Part shown: positions 54,887 to 62,870 of the stretch, in pieces
How positions within the stretch are numbered: position 1 is the stretch's first letter
Layout of the letters: the number at the start of each line of letters is the position of its first letter
Assembly: GCA_016935565.1 (NCBI GenBank)
Contig: JAFGQS010000144.1
Location: forward strand, 25,447 to 89,446
Reading direction: 5' to 3'
DNA length: 64,000 nt
From: Deltaproteobacteria bacterium
Lineage (GTDB): Bacteria > Desulfobacterota > Syntrophia > Syntrophales > UBA6807
The notes under the pieces: generated by a model
What the model was told of the DNA's origin: nothing
Databases searched by the model: none
What the model saw: the letters and a program-made list of their open reading frames with translations, nothing else
Made by a program: the position numbers and the translations under genes

Positions 54887-55552
54887 TTACTCTTCATTCA
54901 GAATTTTTTTCATTTCACCGATCGTTATTTCATAATTATCGCTGGTGAAAATCGCGGATCCTGCAACAAATATATCGGCTCCGGCGTCTTTAAAAGATCT
55001 GATATTCCCCAACTTGACACCACCATCGACCTCAAGAAGGACGTGTGGCGATCTCTCGTCGATCAGATTCCGTGCCTTTTTTATCTTTGGCAGCGTGTTT
55101 TTTATGCATTGTTGACCGCCGAACCCCGGATTCACAGACATTATCATGAGAAGATCAATGTCTTCAATAATATCATCGAGCAGACAGAGTGGTGTCGCCG
55201 GGTTGAGTGAAACGCCCGCCTTTAACCCCTTTTCTTTAATAGATTCGATTGCCCGGTGGAGATGGGTTTCCGCCTCTACATGAACGGTGATAAAATCACT
55301 TCCCGCATCGGCATAATCCTGAATGGATCGTTCCGGGTTTTCAATCATCAGGTGAACATCGAACGGCAGTTCAGTGACCTTACGAATCGATGCAATAACC
55401 GGGGGGCCGAATGTGAGATTCGGGACGTAATGACCATCCATGACATCAACATGTATCAGGTCAGCCCCTGCTTCTTCAACCTTCTTGATTTCATCTCCTA
55501 ATATACTGAAGTCGGCAGAGAGAATAGATGGAGCGATTTTTCTTAGTTTCAT
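54887..55552 (-). CDS. rpe: Ribulose-phosphate 3-epimerase
   Basis: A 221-residue TIM-barrel enzyme of normal length: IAPSILSADFSILGDE, DVMDGHYVPNLTFGPPV (metal and catalytic Asp), MIENPERSI, MSVNPGFGGQ and EVDGGVK. It interconverts ribulose-5-P and xylulose-5-P. It is downstream of, and overlaps by four bases, the lipoprotein gene on the minus strand. Confidence 0.95.
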   Translation of the reverse strand: MKLRKIAPSILSADFSILGDEIKKVEEAGADLIHVDVMDGHYVPNLTFGPPVIASIRKVTELPFDVHLMIENPERSIQDYADAGSDFITVHVEAETHLHRAIESIKEKGLKAGVSLNPATPLCLLDDIIEDIDLLMIMSVNPGFGGQQCIKNTLPKIKKARNLIDERSPHVLLEVDGGVKLGNIRSFKDAGADIFVAGSAIFTSDNYEITIGEMKKILNEE

Positions 55553-56304
55553 TTCTCACCCTGTTGAAATTTCATGATAATCGAATGCAGGTTACCCGTA
55601 TCCACTTCTTTGATAGACAGTCGTAACTCCTTTGCCTTTTTCGATTCTCCCGGGAAGAAAATGAAGCCGTGGGCTATTTCTTTCGAGTGCACAGCCCGCC
55701 GTTCCAGTGAACGAGTCTGGAGGTCCTCCCTGATTTCACTGCGCACCTTCGGATCAGTCCATCCTTTCGCCCCACCCATGGTCAGGCCCGCTGCAGCTCC
55801 CACGGCAGCTCCCTTCATAGCCGCATCGCCCACATTCGTTCCCGTTACGATGCCGATGGCCGCACCGATAATGGCACCGGCCGTACCTGCAAGCAATCCC
55901 GGCTTTGCTGCTCCGGGGACAACATCACCGAGGTCTGTTTTTTTGGCTATCCGGTCGTAAGCCAGCCGTGCATCAATAATGGGCCAGAGATTATTGTCCA
56001 CGTCCACGAGAAATGTTGACTGGGGAATAACTTCTATCTCATGGCCTCCCTTGTTATCGAAAATCACCTGCACAGGCGTAATCCCGGCATCGATGATGTT
56101 AAATCCGAATGCTTCCTGTGCCTCTTTCGGATCATCATACGACTTGGCCGCAATGACTGCCCCCGCAACGTCCGTAGCATTCTCATAAGCCTGAGGCATC
56201 TTGAACGGTACCACTTTTCTTTCATATCGTGCACAGGAAACAAAAACAGTCACAAGACACACTATCACCATGGTTATAACGAAAATCTTGCACTTCGGTC
56301 TCAT
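55549..56304 (-). CDS. Glycine-zipper lipoprotein of unknown function
   Basis: Start set at the ATG of MRPKCK (56304), with AAAGGAA upstream on the minus strand; the ATG at 56322 is the alternative, and the longer frame from 56370 begins inside the predicted promoter. The 251-residue product has a lipoprotein signal ending VFVSC, a soluble N-half with DVAGAVIAAKSYDDPKEA, and a glycine-zipper core (AGTAGAIIGAAIGIVTG then KGAAVGAAAGLTMGGAKG, roughly 150-200), which may insert in a membrane. The C-terminal half resembles a beta-sandwich end. It precedes rpe with ATGA overlap. The role is unknown; envelope stability is a guess. Confidence 0.75.
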   Translation of the reverse strand: MRPKCKIFVITMVIVCLVTVFVSCARYERKVVPFKMPQAYENATDVAGAVIAAKSYDDPKEAQEAFGFNIIDAGITPVQVIFDNKGGHEIEVIPQSTFLVDVDNNLWPIIDARLAYDRIAKKTDLGDVVPGAAKPGLLAGTAGAIIGAAIGIVTGTNVGDAAMKGAAVGAAAGLTMGGAKGWTDPKVRSEIREDLQTRSLERRAVHSKEIAHGFIFFPGESKKAKELRLSIKEVDTGNLHSIIMKFQQGEK

Positions 56305-56343
56305 GCCACTATTTCCTTTCATTACATAGTTTGGTAACGAAAT

Positions 56344-56370
56344 ATTATATGAAGAACGTATCCATGTCAA
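56344..56370 (-). promoter_or_regulatory. Promoter of the lipoprotein-rpe unit
   Basis: On the minus strand TTGACA (56370-56365) and TATAAT (56349-56344) are both perfect hexamers, but the spacer is 15 bp. Initiation near 56337 excludes the longest frame from 56370 and supports a start at 56322 or 56304. Confidence 0.65.
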
Positions 56371-56604
56371 TCTTTATACTTTTCACCGTTCATGAACTAC
56401 AGTGAACGATTCACGGCTGCATGATCAGCAGCAATACGGTGCTGAAAATATATGAGCATGATAGTGACCACTATACACCCTGCCTCACTCATCACTGCAC
56501 ACTGCAAGGAATGACACTATTTTGAAAAATGCACCTTGACATGATGATCAAAGACCATTATTTTCAGCGAGCAGGTGAAATAACATCGTTGTGCGGCATG
56601 ATTA

Positions 56605-57921
56605 ATGATTTATTTACGACTTTATAACCTTATTCTGTTTATTGCAGCCTTTTTCCTGGTCCCTTATTATGTAATGAGAATTTTACTGACGGGAAAATAC
56701 AGAAAGAGTATCGGTGCGAAATTCGGTTTTATTCCCCGGGATAGTATCGAGAATATGAAAGGTTCCCCCCGGATATGGGTTCATGCCGTCTCGGTAGGAG
56801 AGGTAACCGCTGCGGCACCGATCGTCTCGTCCCTCAGGGAACTGTTTCCTTCTGCCTGCATCATTCTTTCCACGAGTACGGAAACAGGACAGGATATGGC
56901 TCGCCGAATGGTCCCGGATGCCACATCATATATCTATTATCCCCTCGATATTCCCTTTGTGGTCAGAAAGGTCATCAATCTGACAGAGCCTGATATTTTT
57001 GTTCCCGTTGAAACTGAGATCTGGCCAAACTTTATTCGCATATGCAGGGAAAAAGGATTGAAGATCGTTATGGTCAATGGCAGGATATCGCCCCGCTCTT
57101 TCAAAAGGTATTCAAAAACGAAGTTTTTCTGGAGGAACGTTTTGACATCTGTTGATGAGATGGGAATGATTTCTCCTGTCGATGCAGAGCGTATTACGGC
57201 CCTCGGTGTAAATTCGTCCCGGGTTTCTATCGTGGGTAATGCAAAGTATGACAGCCTTGCATCGAGAGCCGACGATACCTTGAAACACGAAATGAGTAAC
57301 AGATTATCAATAGCGCCCGGTTCGCGGGTGTTTGTTGCGGGCAGTACTCACGACGGAGAAGAAACCGTCGTTCTGAGGGTCTATAAAAAGCTCCTCGAAT
57401 ATTATCCTGACTTTTTACTGGTTATTATTCCCCGCCACATCGAACGACGGGGAGAAGTCCTTTCCTGTGCCGAAGAAGAAGGGTTTAACGATTGCATCAC
57501 TATGAGTGACATGAACAGGGGAAAACGGCGCACCCGTGAAAGAGTCACCATAATCGATGTCATTGGCGAGCTGTTTAAGATATACAGCCTGGCCACTATT
57601 GTTTTTTGCGGCGGAAGTCTGGTTCCGAGAGGAGGTCAGAACATACTCGAACCCGCTGCCTGGGGCAAAGTTATCTTCTACGGACCGTCAATGGAAGACT
57701 TTTCCGATGAAAAGAGACTCCTGGAGGAAGCCGGGGCAGGGATCACCGTTACCGGCGAAGAGGACCTTTTCAAAGAAATACGGAAAGTCATGGGAGATAC
57801 GGCACGTCTCTCGGAAAGGGGTGAAGCGGGGAGACGGATCGTTGCCTCAAATATGGGAGCATCCCGGAGATATGCCGAAATGATAAGCGCATGGCTGGGG
57901 GAAAGAGCCGAAGGAGATTGA
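56605..57921 (+). CDS. waaA: 3-deoxy-D-manno-octulosonic acid transferase
   Basis: A 438-residue GT30 enzyme. It has an N-terminal TM anchor (about 5-27), WVHAVSVGEVTAAAPI (catalytic Glu region), STSTETGQDMARRM, VPVETEIWPNFIR, NGRISPRSF and a C-terminal CMP-Kdo domain with VFVAGSTHDGEE, GGSLVPRGGQNILEPAAWG. It adds Kdo to lipid IVA, so the organism makes lipid A-based LPS. No terminator was seen directly after the gene. Confidence 0.95.
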   Translation: MIYLRLYNLILFIAAFFLVPYYVMRILLTGKYRKSIGAKFGFIPRDSIENMKGSPRIWVHAVSVGEVTAAAPIVSSLRELFPSACIILSTSTETGQDMARRMVPDATSYIYYPLDIPFVVRKVINLTEPDIFVPVETEIWPNFIRICREKGLKIVMVNGRISPRSFKRYSKTKFFWRNVLTSVDEMGMISPVDAERITALGVNSSRVSIVGNAKYDSLASRADDTLKHEMSNRLSIAPGSRVFVAGSTHDGEETVVLRVYKKLLEYYPDFLLVIIPRHIERRGEVLSCAEEEGFNDCITMSDMNRGKRRTRERVTIIDVIGELFKIYSLATIVFCGGSLVPRGGQNILEPAAWGKVIFYGPSMEDFSDEKRLLEEAGAGITVTGEEDLFKEIRKVMGDTARLSERGEAGRRIVASNMGASRRYAEMISAWLGERAEGD

Positions 57922-57978
57922 ATCATGATCGGTTCTTCGCCTATCGATCCTTCAAGTACGGGAAACAGAAAAATATTA

Positions 57979-58216
57979 TTTGACTTTTGAATTTCTTTAT
58001 TATATCCTTCGTTCGATTTTATAGTTATTGGCGACGTAACAACCTACAAAAATGAGAGCCACAAGAAGAGGAACCATGAGCAGAAAAGATCTCTTGAATT
58101 TGTTGTGCCTCGCTCTTCTTTTGGGCATATGCCCGTGGCCCGTCATATTGAGGGAATGATCTGGTAAAATTGCGATGTTCCTGAAGGCCATGGGAAAAAT
58201 CCCATGGCCTTTTTTT
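57979..58216 (+). ncRNA. Putative short transcription unit (promoter plus strong terminator)
   Basis: A -35-like TTTGAC (57979-57984), -10-like TATATC (58001-58006) and a terminator at 58185-58216 would give a transcript of about 200 nt. It contains a 27-codon frame (58076-58159; MSRKDLLNLLCLALLLGI...) with AGAGGA upstream. On the opposite strand a 41-residue single-TM frame (58128-58003) beginning MPKRRARHNKFKRS competes. Either a small RNA, a small hydrophobic peptide, or a minus-strand membrane protein is present. Confidence 0.35.
58185..58216 (+). terminator. Strong intrinsic terminator
   Basis: AGGCCATGGGA (58185-58195) pairs with TCCCATGGCCT (58200-58210), an 11-bp perfect stem with a four-base loop, followed by six T. 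It lies 49 bp before the oxidoreductase operon and insulates it. Confidence 0.9.
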
Positions 58217-58264
58217 ATGACAAAAACGCAACAGCTAACAGAAGAGAAATAAAGGACAAAACAA

Positions 58265-58858
58265 ATGCAAGAAGTTTTATGGCATGGAAGAGGTGGTCAG
58301 GGGGTCGTTCTTGCTGCTCAGATACTTGGAGAAGCAGCGTATATTCAGGGGTTTAAAGGTATCACGTCGGCACCGACATTCGGACCGGAACGAAGAGGTG
58401 CTCCCGTAGCGGCATCGACGAGAATATCCGACGAACCGATCAGGACATTTTCACAAATTGAGGCGGCTGACGTTGCCGTTGTCCTTGATGCAACCCTTCT
58501 GACGATGATCGATATCCTCGGCAGATTAAAAGAGAGGGGAATGATCATCGTCAATACACCTCTTGCTCCCGATCAAATCGGCATTGAAGGGTGTTTTGAT
58601 GTCGCGTCCGTTGATGCCTCGGGAATAGCGCGGGAGCAGCGTCTTACGGTCGGGGGCTTCCCCATTGTGAATACTCCCCTGCTTGGCGCTTTTGCAAAGG
58701 CTACCGGGCTTGTCTCGATCACAAATATCGAACGGGGACTGAAGAAAAAAATGCCCGCCGACAGAGCCATTGCAAATTGTGCTGCCATCAGGACAGCCTT
58801 TGAAAACACCATCGTCAAGAGGCATGATTCGAAAACCGGCACAAGCGATAAGAAATGA
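58265..58858 (+). CDS. 2-oxoacid:ferredoxin oxidoreductase, gamma subunit
   Basis: A 197-residue catalytic-domain protein of the PorG/VorG family: WHGRGGQGVVLAAQIL, PTFGPERRGAPVAASTRIS and GGFPIVNTPLLGAFAKATG are family segments. It is the first of four genes for a ferredoxin-linked 2-oxoacid oxidoreductase (order gamma-delta-alpha-beta). AAAGGA before the ATG. Substrate could be pyruvate, branched-chain 2-oxoacids or arylpyruvates. Confidence 0.9.
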   Translation: MQEVLWHGRGGQGVVLAAQILGEAAYIQGFKGITSAPTFGPERRGAPVAASTRISDEPIRTFSQIEAADVAVVLDATLLTMIDILGRLKERGMIIVNTPLAPDQIGIEGCFDVASVDASGIAREQRLTVGGFPIVNTPLLGAFAKATGLVSITNIERGLKKKMPADRAIANCAAIRTAFENTIVKRHDSKTGTSDKK

Positions 58859-58966
58859 TAATCGTGCAGCAGCCATACAACATAGATTTCCGGTGATCCA
58901 ACGGATGATGAGAGGGACGGGACATCATCGATTGATAATAACCCAGGAAAGGGAAGGAACTACTCA

Positions 58967-59260
58967 ATGGGGAAAAAAGACACAAACATATCGGCACTGT
59001 GCACTCCCGCACCGGGTGAGGCAGGCAGAACCGGAGACTGGCGAGACATGCGGCCGGTCATTGATGAAACGAAGTGTATTCCAACAACAAAAGGAAAGGC
59101 CGCCTGTTTTCTCTGCTGGCTTTACTGTCCGGAAGGTGTGGTGAAGATGTCCATACCCGTCGAGATCGATCTGGAATACTGCAAGGGCTGCGGGATCTGC
59201 GCCGAAGAGTGCCCGCCTAATGCGATACAAATGGTAAGAGAGGGAGAGATCAATGAGTGA
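58967..59260 (+). CDS. 2-oxoacid:ferredoxin oxidoreductase, delta (ferredoxin) subunit
   Basis: A 97-residue 8Fe ferredoxin-like subunit. The second cluster motif is standard, CKGCGICAEECP (Cys72, 75, 78, 82). The first is unusual: Cys37, then nine residues before Cys47, Cys50 and Cys54-Pro, where the usual first gap is two residues. GGAAAGGGAAGGA lies upstream. It transfers electrons from the TPP site to soluble ferredoxin. Its end overlaps the alpha subunit by eight bases. Confidence 0.9.
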   Translation: MGKKDTNISALCTPAPGEAGRTGDWRDMRPVIDETKCIPTTKGKAACFLCWLYCPEGVVKMSIPVEIDLEYCKGCGICAEECPPNAIQMVREGEINE

Positions 59261-60461
59261 TGTCCGAATTATAACAGGAAACGAGGCAGCGTCTCTCGGA
59301 GTGAAGCTCTGCGAGCCGAAAGTCGTTGCCGCCTATCCCATCACCCCCCAGTCGGCACTGGCTGAAACCCTTTCAAGATATGTGGAGGGAGGAGAACTGA
59401 AAGCGGAATATGTTCGGGTTGAAGGTGAACATTCGGCCCTTACCGTCTGCATATCGGCATCCACGGTGGGAGCACGGGTCTTTACGGCAACAAGCTCCAA
59501 CGGACTTCTGTACATGCACGAGCAGCTCCACTGGGCGGCAGGGTCGCGGCTCCCTATCGTCATGTGCTGCGTCAACAGAGGGGTCGGTGCACCCTGGTCA
59601 ATATTCAATGATCAGCAGGATTCCATTTCCCAAAGGGATACGGGCTGGATACAAATGTACTGCCGGGATAATCAGGAGATAATCGATTCGATGATTCAGG
59701 CATACCGGATCGCAGAAGAGGTCTATGTCCCCGTTATGATCTGCTATGACGGGTTCGTTCTTTCTCACACCATGATGCCGGTGACTATTCCCGATATTGA
59801 GTCGGTCAGGAAATTCCTGCCCCCGTATAAACCCCATACGATCCTGTCACCTGAAGATCCCCGGACCATCAATTCCGTCCTGTTACCGGTCAGAAGAGCA
59901 AACCCGGAAGGGGTCCTCTGTGACGGGTATATGGAAATGAGGTATAAACTGCAGGCCGCACTGGATCAATCTCGAGACGTCATCCGGAAAGCGAACGAGT
60001 TATTTGCCCACACCTTCGGAAGAAATCATGGCGGCATGCTCTGGGAATATATGACGGACGATGCCGATCTGATCCTGACCGGTATGGGATCGATTGCAGC
60101 GGAGGCAACGGTCGCCGCCGACATATTGAGAGCGGAAGGAGTGAAGGCAGGGGTCGTGGGCATCAGGGTGTTTCGTCCTTTCCCGAAAGATGATGTCATT
60201 ACGGCGTTCGGTCATGCCAAAGCCATTGTCGTATTTGAAAAAGGCATCAGTTACGGGTATGAAGGGGCTCTCTGCTCCGATCTGAAGGCTGCTTTCTTCG
60301 GCACCGATAGTAAGGCCCCCATCCATAATTATATCGCCGGACTTGGCGGGAGAGATGTGAAACCGCGGGAGCTTGTCGAAGCGGGCAAAACAACACTTGC
60401 CGCTGTTGAAGCGGGACGTATGAATCATGAAATAAAATGGCTCAATTGCTATACGGGGTAA
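59253..60461 (+). CDS. 2-oxoacid:ferredoxin oxidoreductase, alpha subunit
   Basis: A 402-residue PorA/VorA-type subunit: AAYPITPQSALAETLS (near 29-44), RVEGEHSAL, GARVFTATSSNGLLYMHE and a C-terminal domain with RVFRPFPKDDVITAF. In this superfamily it supplies part of the active site and binds CoA. It follows the delta subunit and precedes beta by four bases. The absence of a long C-terminal part agrees with the four-subunit enzyme. Confidence 0.92.
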   Translation: MSDVRIITGNEAASLGVKLCEPKVVAAYPITPQSALAETLSRYVEGGELKAEYVRVEGEHSALTVCISASTVGARVFTATSSNGLLYMHEQLHWAAGSRLPIVMCCVNRGVGAPWSIFNDQQDSISQRDTGWIQMYCRDNQEIIDSMIQAYRIAEEVYVPVMICYDGFVLSHTMMPVTIPDIESVRKFLPPYKPHTILSPEDPRTINSVLLPVRRANPEGVLCDGYMEMRYKLQAALDQSRDVIRKANELFAHTFGRNHGGMLWEYMTDDADLILTGMGSIAAEATVAADILRAEGVKAGVVGIRVFRPFPKDDVITAFGHAKAIVVFEKGISYGYEGALCSDLKAAFFGTDSKAPIHNYIAGLGGRDVKPRELVEAGKTTLAAVEAGRMNHEIKWLNCYTG

Positions 60462-60465
60462 ACTC

Positions 60466-61365
60466 ATGAAAGACAACATATTCAAGATCAACGAAAAAGA
60501 ATACATCTTGCCGGGGAGCAGGGCATGTCAGGGATGCGGCCTTTCTCTGGCCTATCGTCATCTGTTAAAGGCATTGCGCGAAGATACCATTATAACGTTG
60601 CCGGCGAGTTGCCTCTGCGTCCTGCACGGATTATATCCGATCACACCCGTTACCATACCGACGCTCAATACAACCTTCGCAAGTACGGCGGCCTCGGCCT
60701 CGGGTATTGCTGCCGGATTGGCTGCCCTGAACAAGACGGATATTACCGTTGTTGCCATCGCCGGAGACGGTTCGACCTACGACATGGGTATCCAGTCACT
60801 CAGCGGTGCGGCGGAACGAAATACGGATTTTATATTCGTCTGTTATGATAACGAAGGGTATATGAATACGGGAACCCAGCGCTCCAGTGCCACCCCGCTG
60901 GGTGCGACGACGACGACGACACCCATCGTGCCGAAACAGGATAACAAAAAAGATTTTATAAAGATCATGGAAGCGCATGACCTGCCCTATCTTGCAACAA
61001 CGTCTCCTTCATATCCTATTGATCTTTATGATAAATTCGTAAAGGCAAAACGGATCAAAGGCACGAGGTATATGCATATCTACTCGCCCTGTCCACCGGG
61101 CTGGGGGTACCCGACAAAAGATACGATCAGGATCGGAAAACTGGCAGTTGAAACGGGTATCGTCGTCCTCTGTGAAATAGAGAACGGAAAATTCCGCTTT
61201 ACCGGCCGGAGCAAAACCCTCTCAAAAAAAGGAAAGAAGCTTCCCGTCATCAACTATGTGGAACGACAGGGTCGTTTCAAAAAGATGAGTATCGAGCAGT
61301 TAAACACTCTTCAGACATGGGTGGATACACGATGGAATGAGTACCTGCGGCGTGCCGAGGAATAA
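60466..61365 (+). CDS. 2-oxoacid:ferredoxin oxidoreductase, beta (TPP-binding) subunit
   Basis: A 299-residue TPP-binding subunit. The TPP motif is AGDGSTYDMGIQSLSGAAER (about 104-123) with a downstream CYDNEGYMNTG; CQGCGLS near the N-terminus (Cys22, Cys25) and a Cys pair at SCLCVLHG are likely cluster ligands. THE STATPLGATT region is common to PorB. Oxidative decarboxylation gives acyl-CoA and reduced ferredoxin, fitting an anaerobe oxidising amino-acid-derived oxoacids. Confidence 0.92.
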   Translation: MKDNIFKINEKEYILPGSRACQGCGLSLAYRHLLKALREDTIITLPASCLCVLHGLYPITPVTIPTLNTTFASTAASASGIAAGLAALNKTDITVVAIAGDGSTYDMGIQSLSGAAERNTDFIFVCYDNEGYMNTGTQRSSATPLGATTTTTPIVPKQDNKKDFIKIMEAHDLPYLATTSPSYPIDLYDKFVKAKRIKGTRYMHIYSPCPPGWGYPTKDTIRIGKLAVETGIVVLCEIENGKFRFTGRSKTLSKKGKKLPVINYVERQGRFKKMSIEQLNTLQTWVDTRWNEYLRRAEE

Positions 61366-61379
61366 ACAAAAACAGGGCT

Positions 61380-61520
61380 GACGGCGTCAGGTAAAGGGCG
61401 AAAGGAAACAGGTGCAGGGTGCAGGGTACCGAGTTCCAAGATTCCGATTTGTGATTTCCGAATTTCCATTTCAGAAAGTCCTTTTAACCTGAGCCATGAA
61501 CCTTTGGCCATTTGCCTTTG
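61380..61520. repeat. Low-complexity repeat block 1
   Basis: The region after the beta subunit has tandem GCAGGGT (GTGCAGGGTGCAGGGT) and AAAGG-type purine words on the left, and pyrimidine words such as CCTTTGGCC, GCCTTTGC and GGCCTTGCC on the right, so the two ends are imperfect inverted copies. Similar words appear at 62356 and 62785. Confidence 0.5.
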
Positions 61521-61563
61521 CGGCCTTGCCGCATTAGACAGTAATTATTTCAGGAGGAAAAAC

Positions 61564-62355
61564 ATGGATTTTGGATTACAGGGAAAAGTTGCTCTCGTCG
61601 CAGGCGGGAGTATGGGACTGGGGAAGGCCGTGGCAACCGAACTGGCACGGGAAGGTGCGAAGATTTCCATCTGTGCACTCGATGATCCCAATCTTCCGAA
61701 AGCGAAAGAGGACATTGAAAAAGAGACGGGCGGAGAGGTACTTGCCGTTCCCGCAGACCTGACGAATATAGACGACGCACGAGGATTTGTCCGCGCCTCG
61801 GCCGAACATTACGGCACCATCGACATCCTGGTAAATAACGCCGGCGGTCCGCCATCGGTTCCCCTCTTGGAGATCGGCGACGATCTCTGGCACTTCGGAT
61901 TCAAGCTCAACCTGATGAGTACGATCGCCATGACAACCGAGGTTGTGCCGATCATGAAGGAAAAAAAATGGGGACGCATTATCAACATGACATCCATCTC
62001 GGTAAAACAACCGATTGATGGCCTCATCCTGTCCAATACGATCCGTTCCGGGGTAATCGGGTTTGCCAAGACGCTCTCGACGGAACTGGCACCCTACAAC
62101 GTCACCGTTAACAGTGTATGCCCGGGATATACACTGACCGACAGGGTCCGGAATCTTTCAAAGGTTGTTGCCGAGCGGGAAAACACCTCGCCCGAAGAGA
62201 TCATCAAGCGATGGGAATCGACCATACCGATGGGAAGGCTCGGTACACCGGAGGAGTTTGCCGCCCTTGTAACGTTTCTCGCCTCAAATCGATCGGGCTA
62301 CATTACCGGTGCCGCCATCCAGATTGACGGCGGATGGTACAAAGGGGTGATGTAG
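61564..62355 (+). CDS. Short-chain dehydrogenase/reductase lacking the catalytic Tyr
   Basis: Start ATG 61564 with AGGAGGA; an upstream in-frame start would read into repeat block 1. The 263-residue product has a Rossmann motif VAGGSMGLG (12-20), LVNNAGG (89-95), a Ser at 144-146 and CPGYTLTD. At the YxxxK position the sequence is ILSNTIRSG: Ser157 and Arg161 replace Tyr and Lys. This matches a BKR-like SDR subgroup that departs from the catalytic tetrad. The reaction is unknown; it may be a 3-oxoacyl reductase relative or a non-redox protein. Confidence 0.8.
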   Translation: MDFGLQGKVALVAGGSMGLGKAVATELAREGAKISICALDDPNLPKAKEDIEKETGGEVLAVPADLTNIDDARGFVRASAEHYGTIDILVNNAGGPPSVPLLEIGDDLWHFGFKLNLMSTIAMTTEVVPIMKEKKWGRIINMTSISVKQPIDGLILSNTIRSGVIGFAKTLSTELAPYNVTVNSVCPGYTLTDRVRNLSKVVAERENTSPEEIIKRWESTIPMGRLGTPEEFAALVTFLASNRSGYITGAAIQIDGGWYKGVM

Positions 62356-62424
62356 TACAGGCTAAAGGTCAAGGGCTAAGGGCTCAAGAAAGGATCAAGG
62401 CAAAGGCTCATGGCTCAAGGAGAA
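62356..62424. repeat. Low-complexity repeat block 2
   Basis: A purine-rich run of variants of GGCTAAAGG, TCAAGGGCT, AAGGGCTCAAG and GGCTCATGGCTCAAGG. Its last unit includes the ATG of the S23-type gene, so MAQGEKG is encoded by repeat sequence. Confidence 0.55.
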
Positions 62425-62781
62425 AAGGGCTTTCGAGGTCTTAGGGTCTGGCAAAAAGGAAAAGAACTTGCCGTATTAATTTATAAGATAACGAGCCACG
62501 GTAAGTTTATAAACGACTATGGATTGCGGGATCAACTGCGACGTGCTGCCGTGTCAATACCGAGTAATATCGCCGAGGGGGATGAGCTTAATACGGACAA
62601 ACAAGCGATACGGCACTTTTACCTGGCAAAAGGCTCGTCTGCTGAAGTATTGACCCAGTCAATGATTTCGTTTGAAATCGGCTATATTGACAACGATACG
62701 TTGAGCGAAATTGAATCCCTTTGTGTCGACATAGCCAAAATGCTGGCCAAACTCATCGCGGCACGTTCGAAAGAATCATAG
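62410..62781 (+). CDS. Four-helix-bundle protein (S23/IVS family)
   Basis: A 123-residue protein of the S23 ribosomal / intervening-sequence protein family: RVWQKGKELAVLIYKIT, then the signature LRDQLRRAAVSIPSNIAEG, followed by LAKGSSAEVLTQSM. In other genomes such genes lie inside 23S rRNA intervening sequences or near diversity-generating retroelements; here neither is present. It is bounded by low-complexity repeats on both sides and probably moved as one unit. Its function is unknown. Confidence 0.85.
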   Translation: MAQGEKGFRGLRVWQKGKELAVLIYKITSHGKFINDYGLRDQLRRAAVSIPSNIAEGDELNTDKQAIRHFYLAKGSSAEVLTQSMISFEIGYIDNDTLSEIESLCVDIAKMLAKLIAARSKES

Positions 62782-62784
62782 CAA

Positions 62785-62870
62785 TTCTTTCGCCCAGAGC
62801 CGTTTATCCTTCGCCGTGAACCTATGATTGCCCTTAGCCCTGTGCCTTTGGCCTCGTGCCTCCTGTCGCT
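62785..62870. repeat. Low-complexity repeat block 3
   Basis: Pyrimidine-rich words (CCCTTAGCCC, GTGCCTTTGGCC, TCGTGCCTCC) that are inverted relatives of block 2. The block runs into the 3' end of hflX and encodes its last residues (GGTRPKAQG) and stop codon. Confidence 0.55.

Noticed and set aside
62410-62781. Diversity-generating retroelement or 23S intervening sequence around the S23-type gene
   Set aside because: There is no reverse transcriptase, template repeat or rRNA nearby; the gene stands alone between low-complexity repeats.
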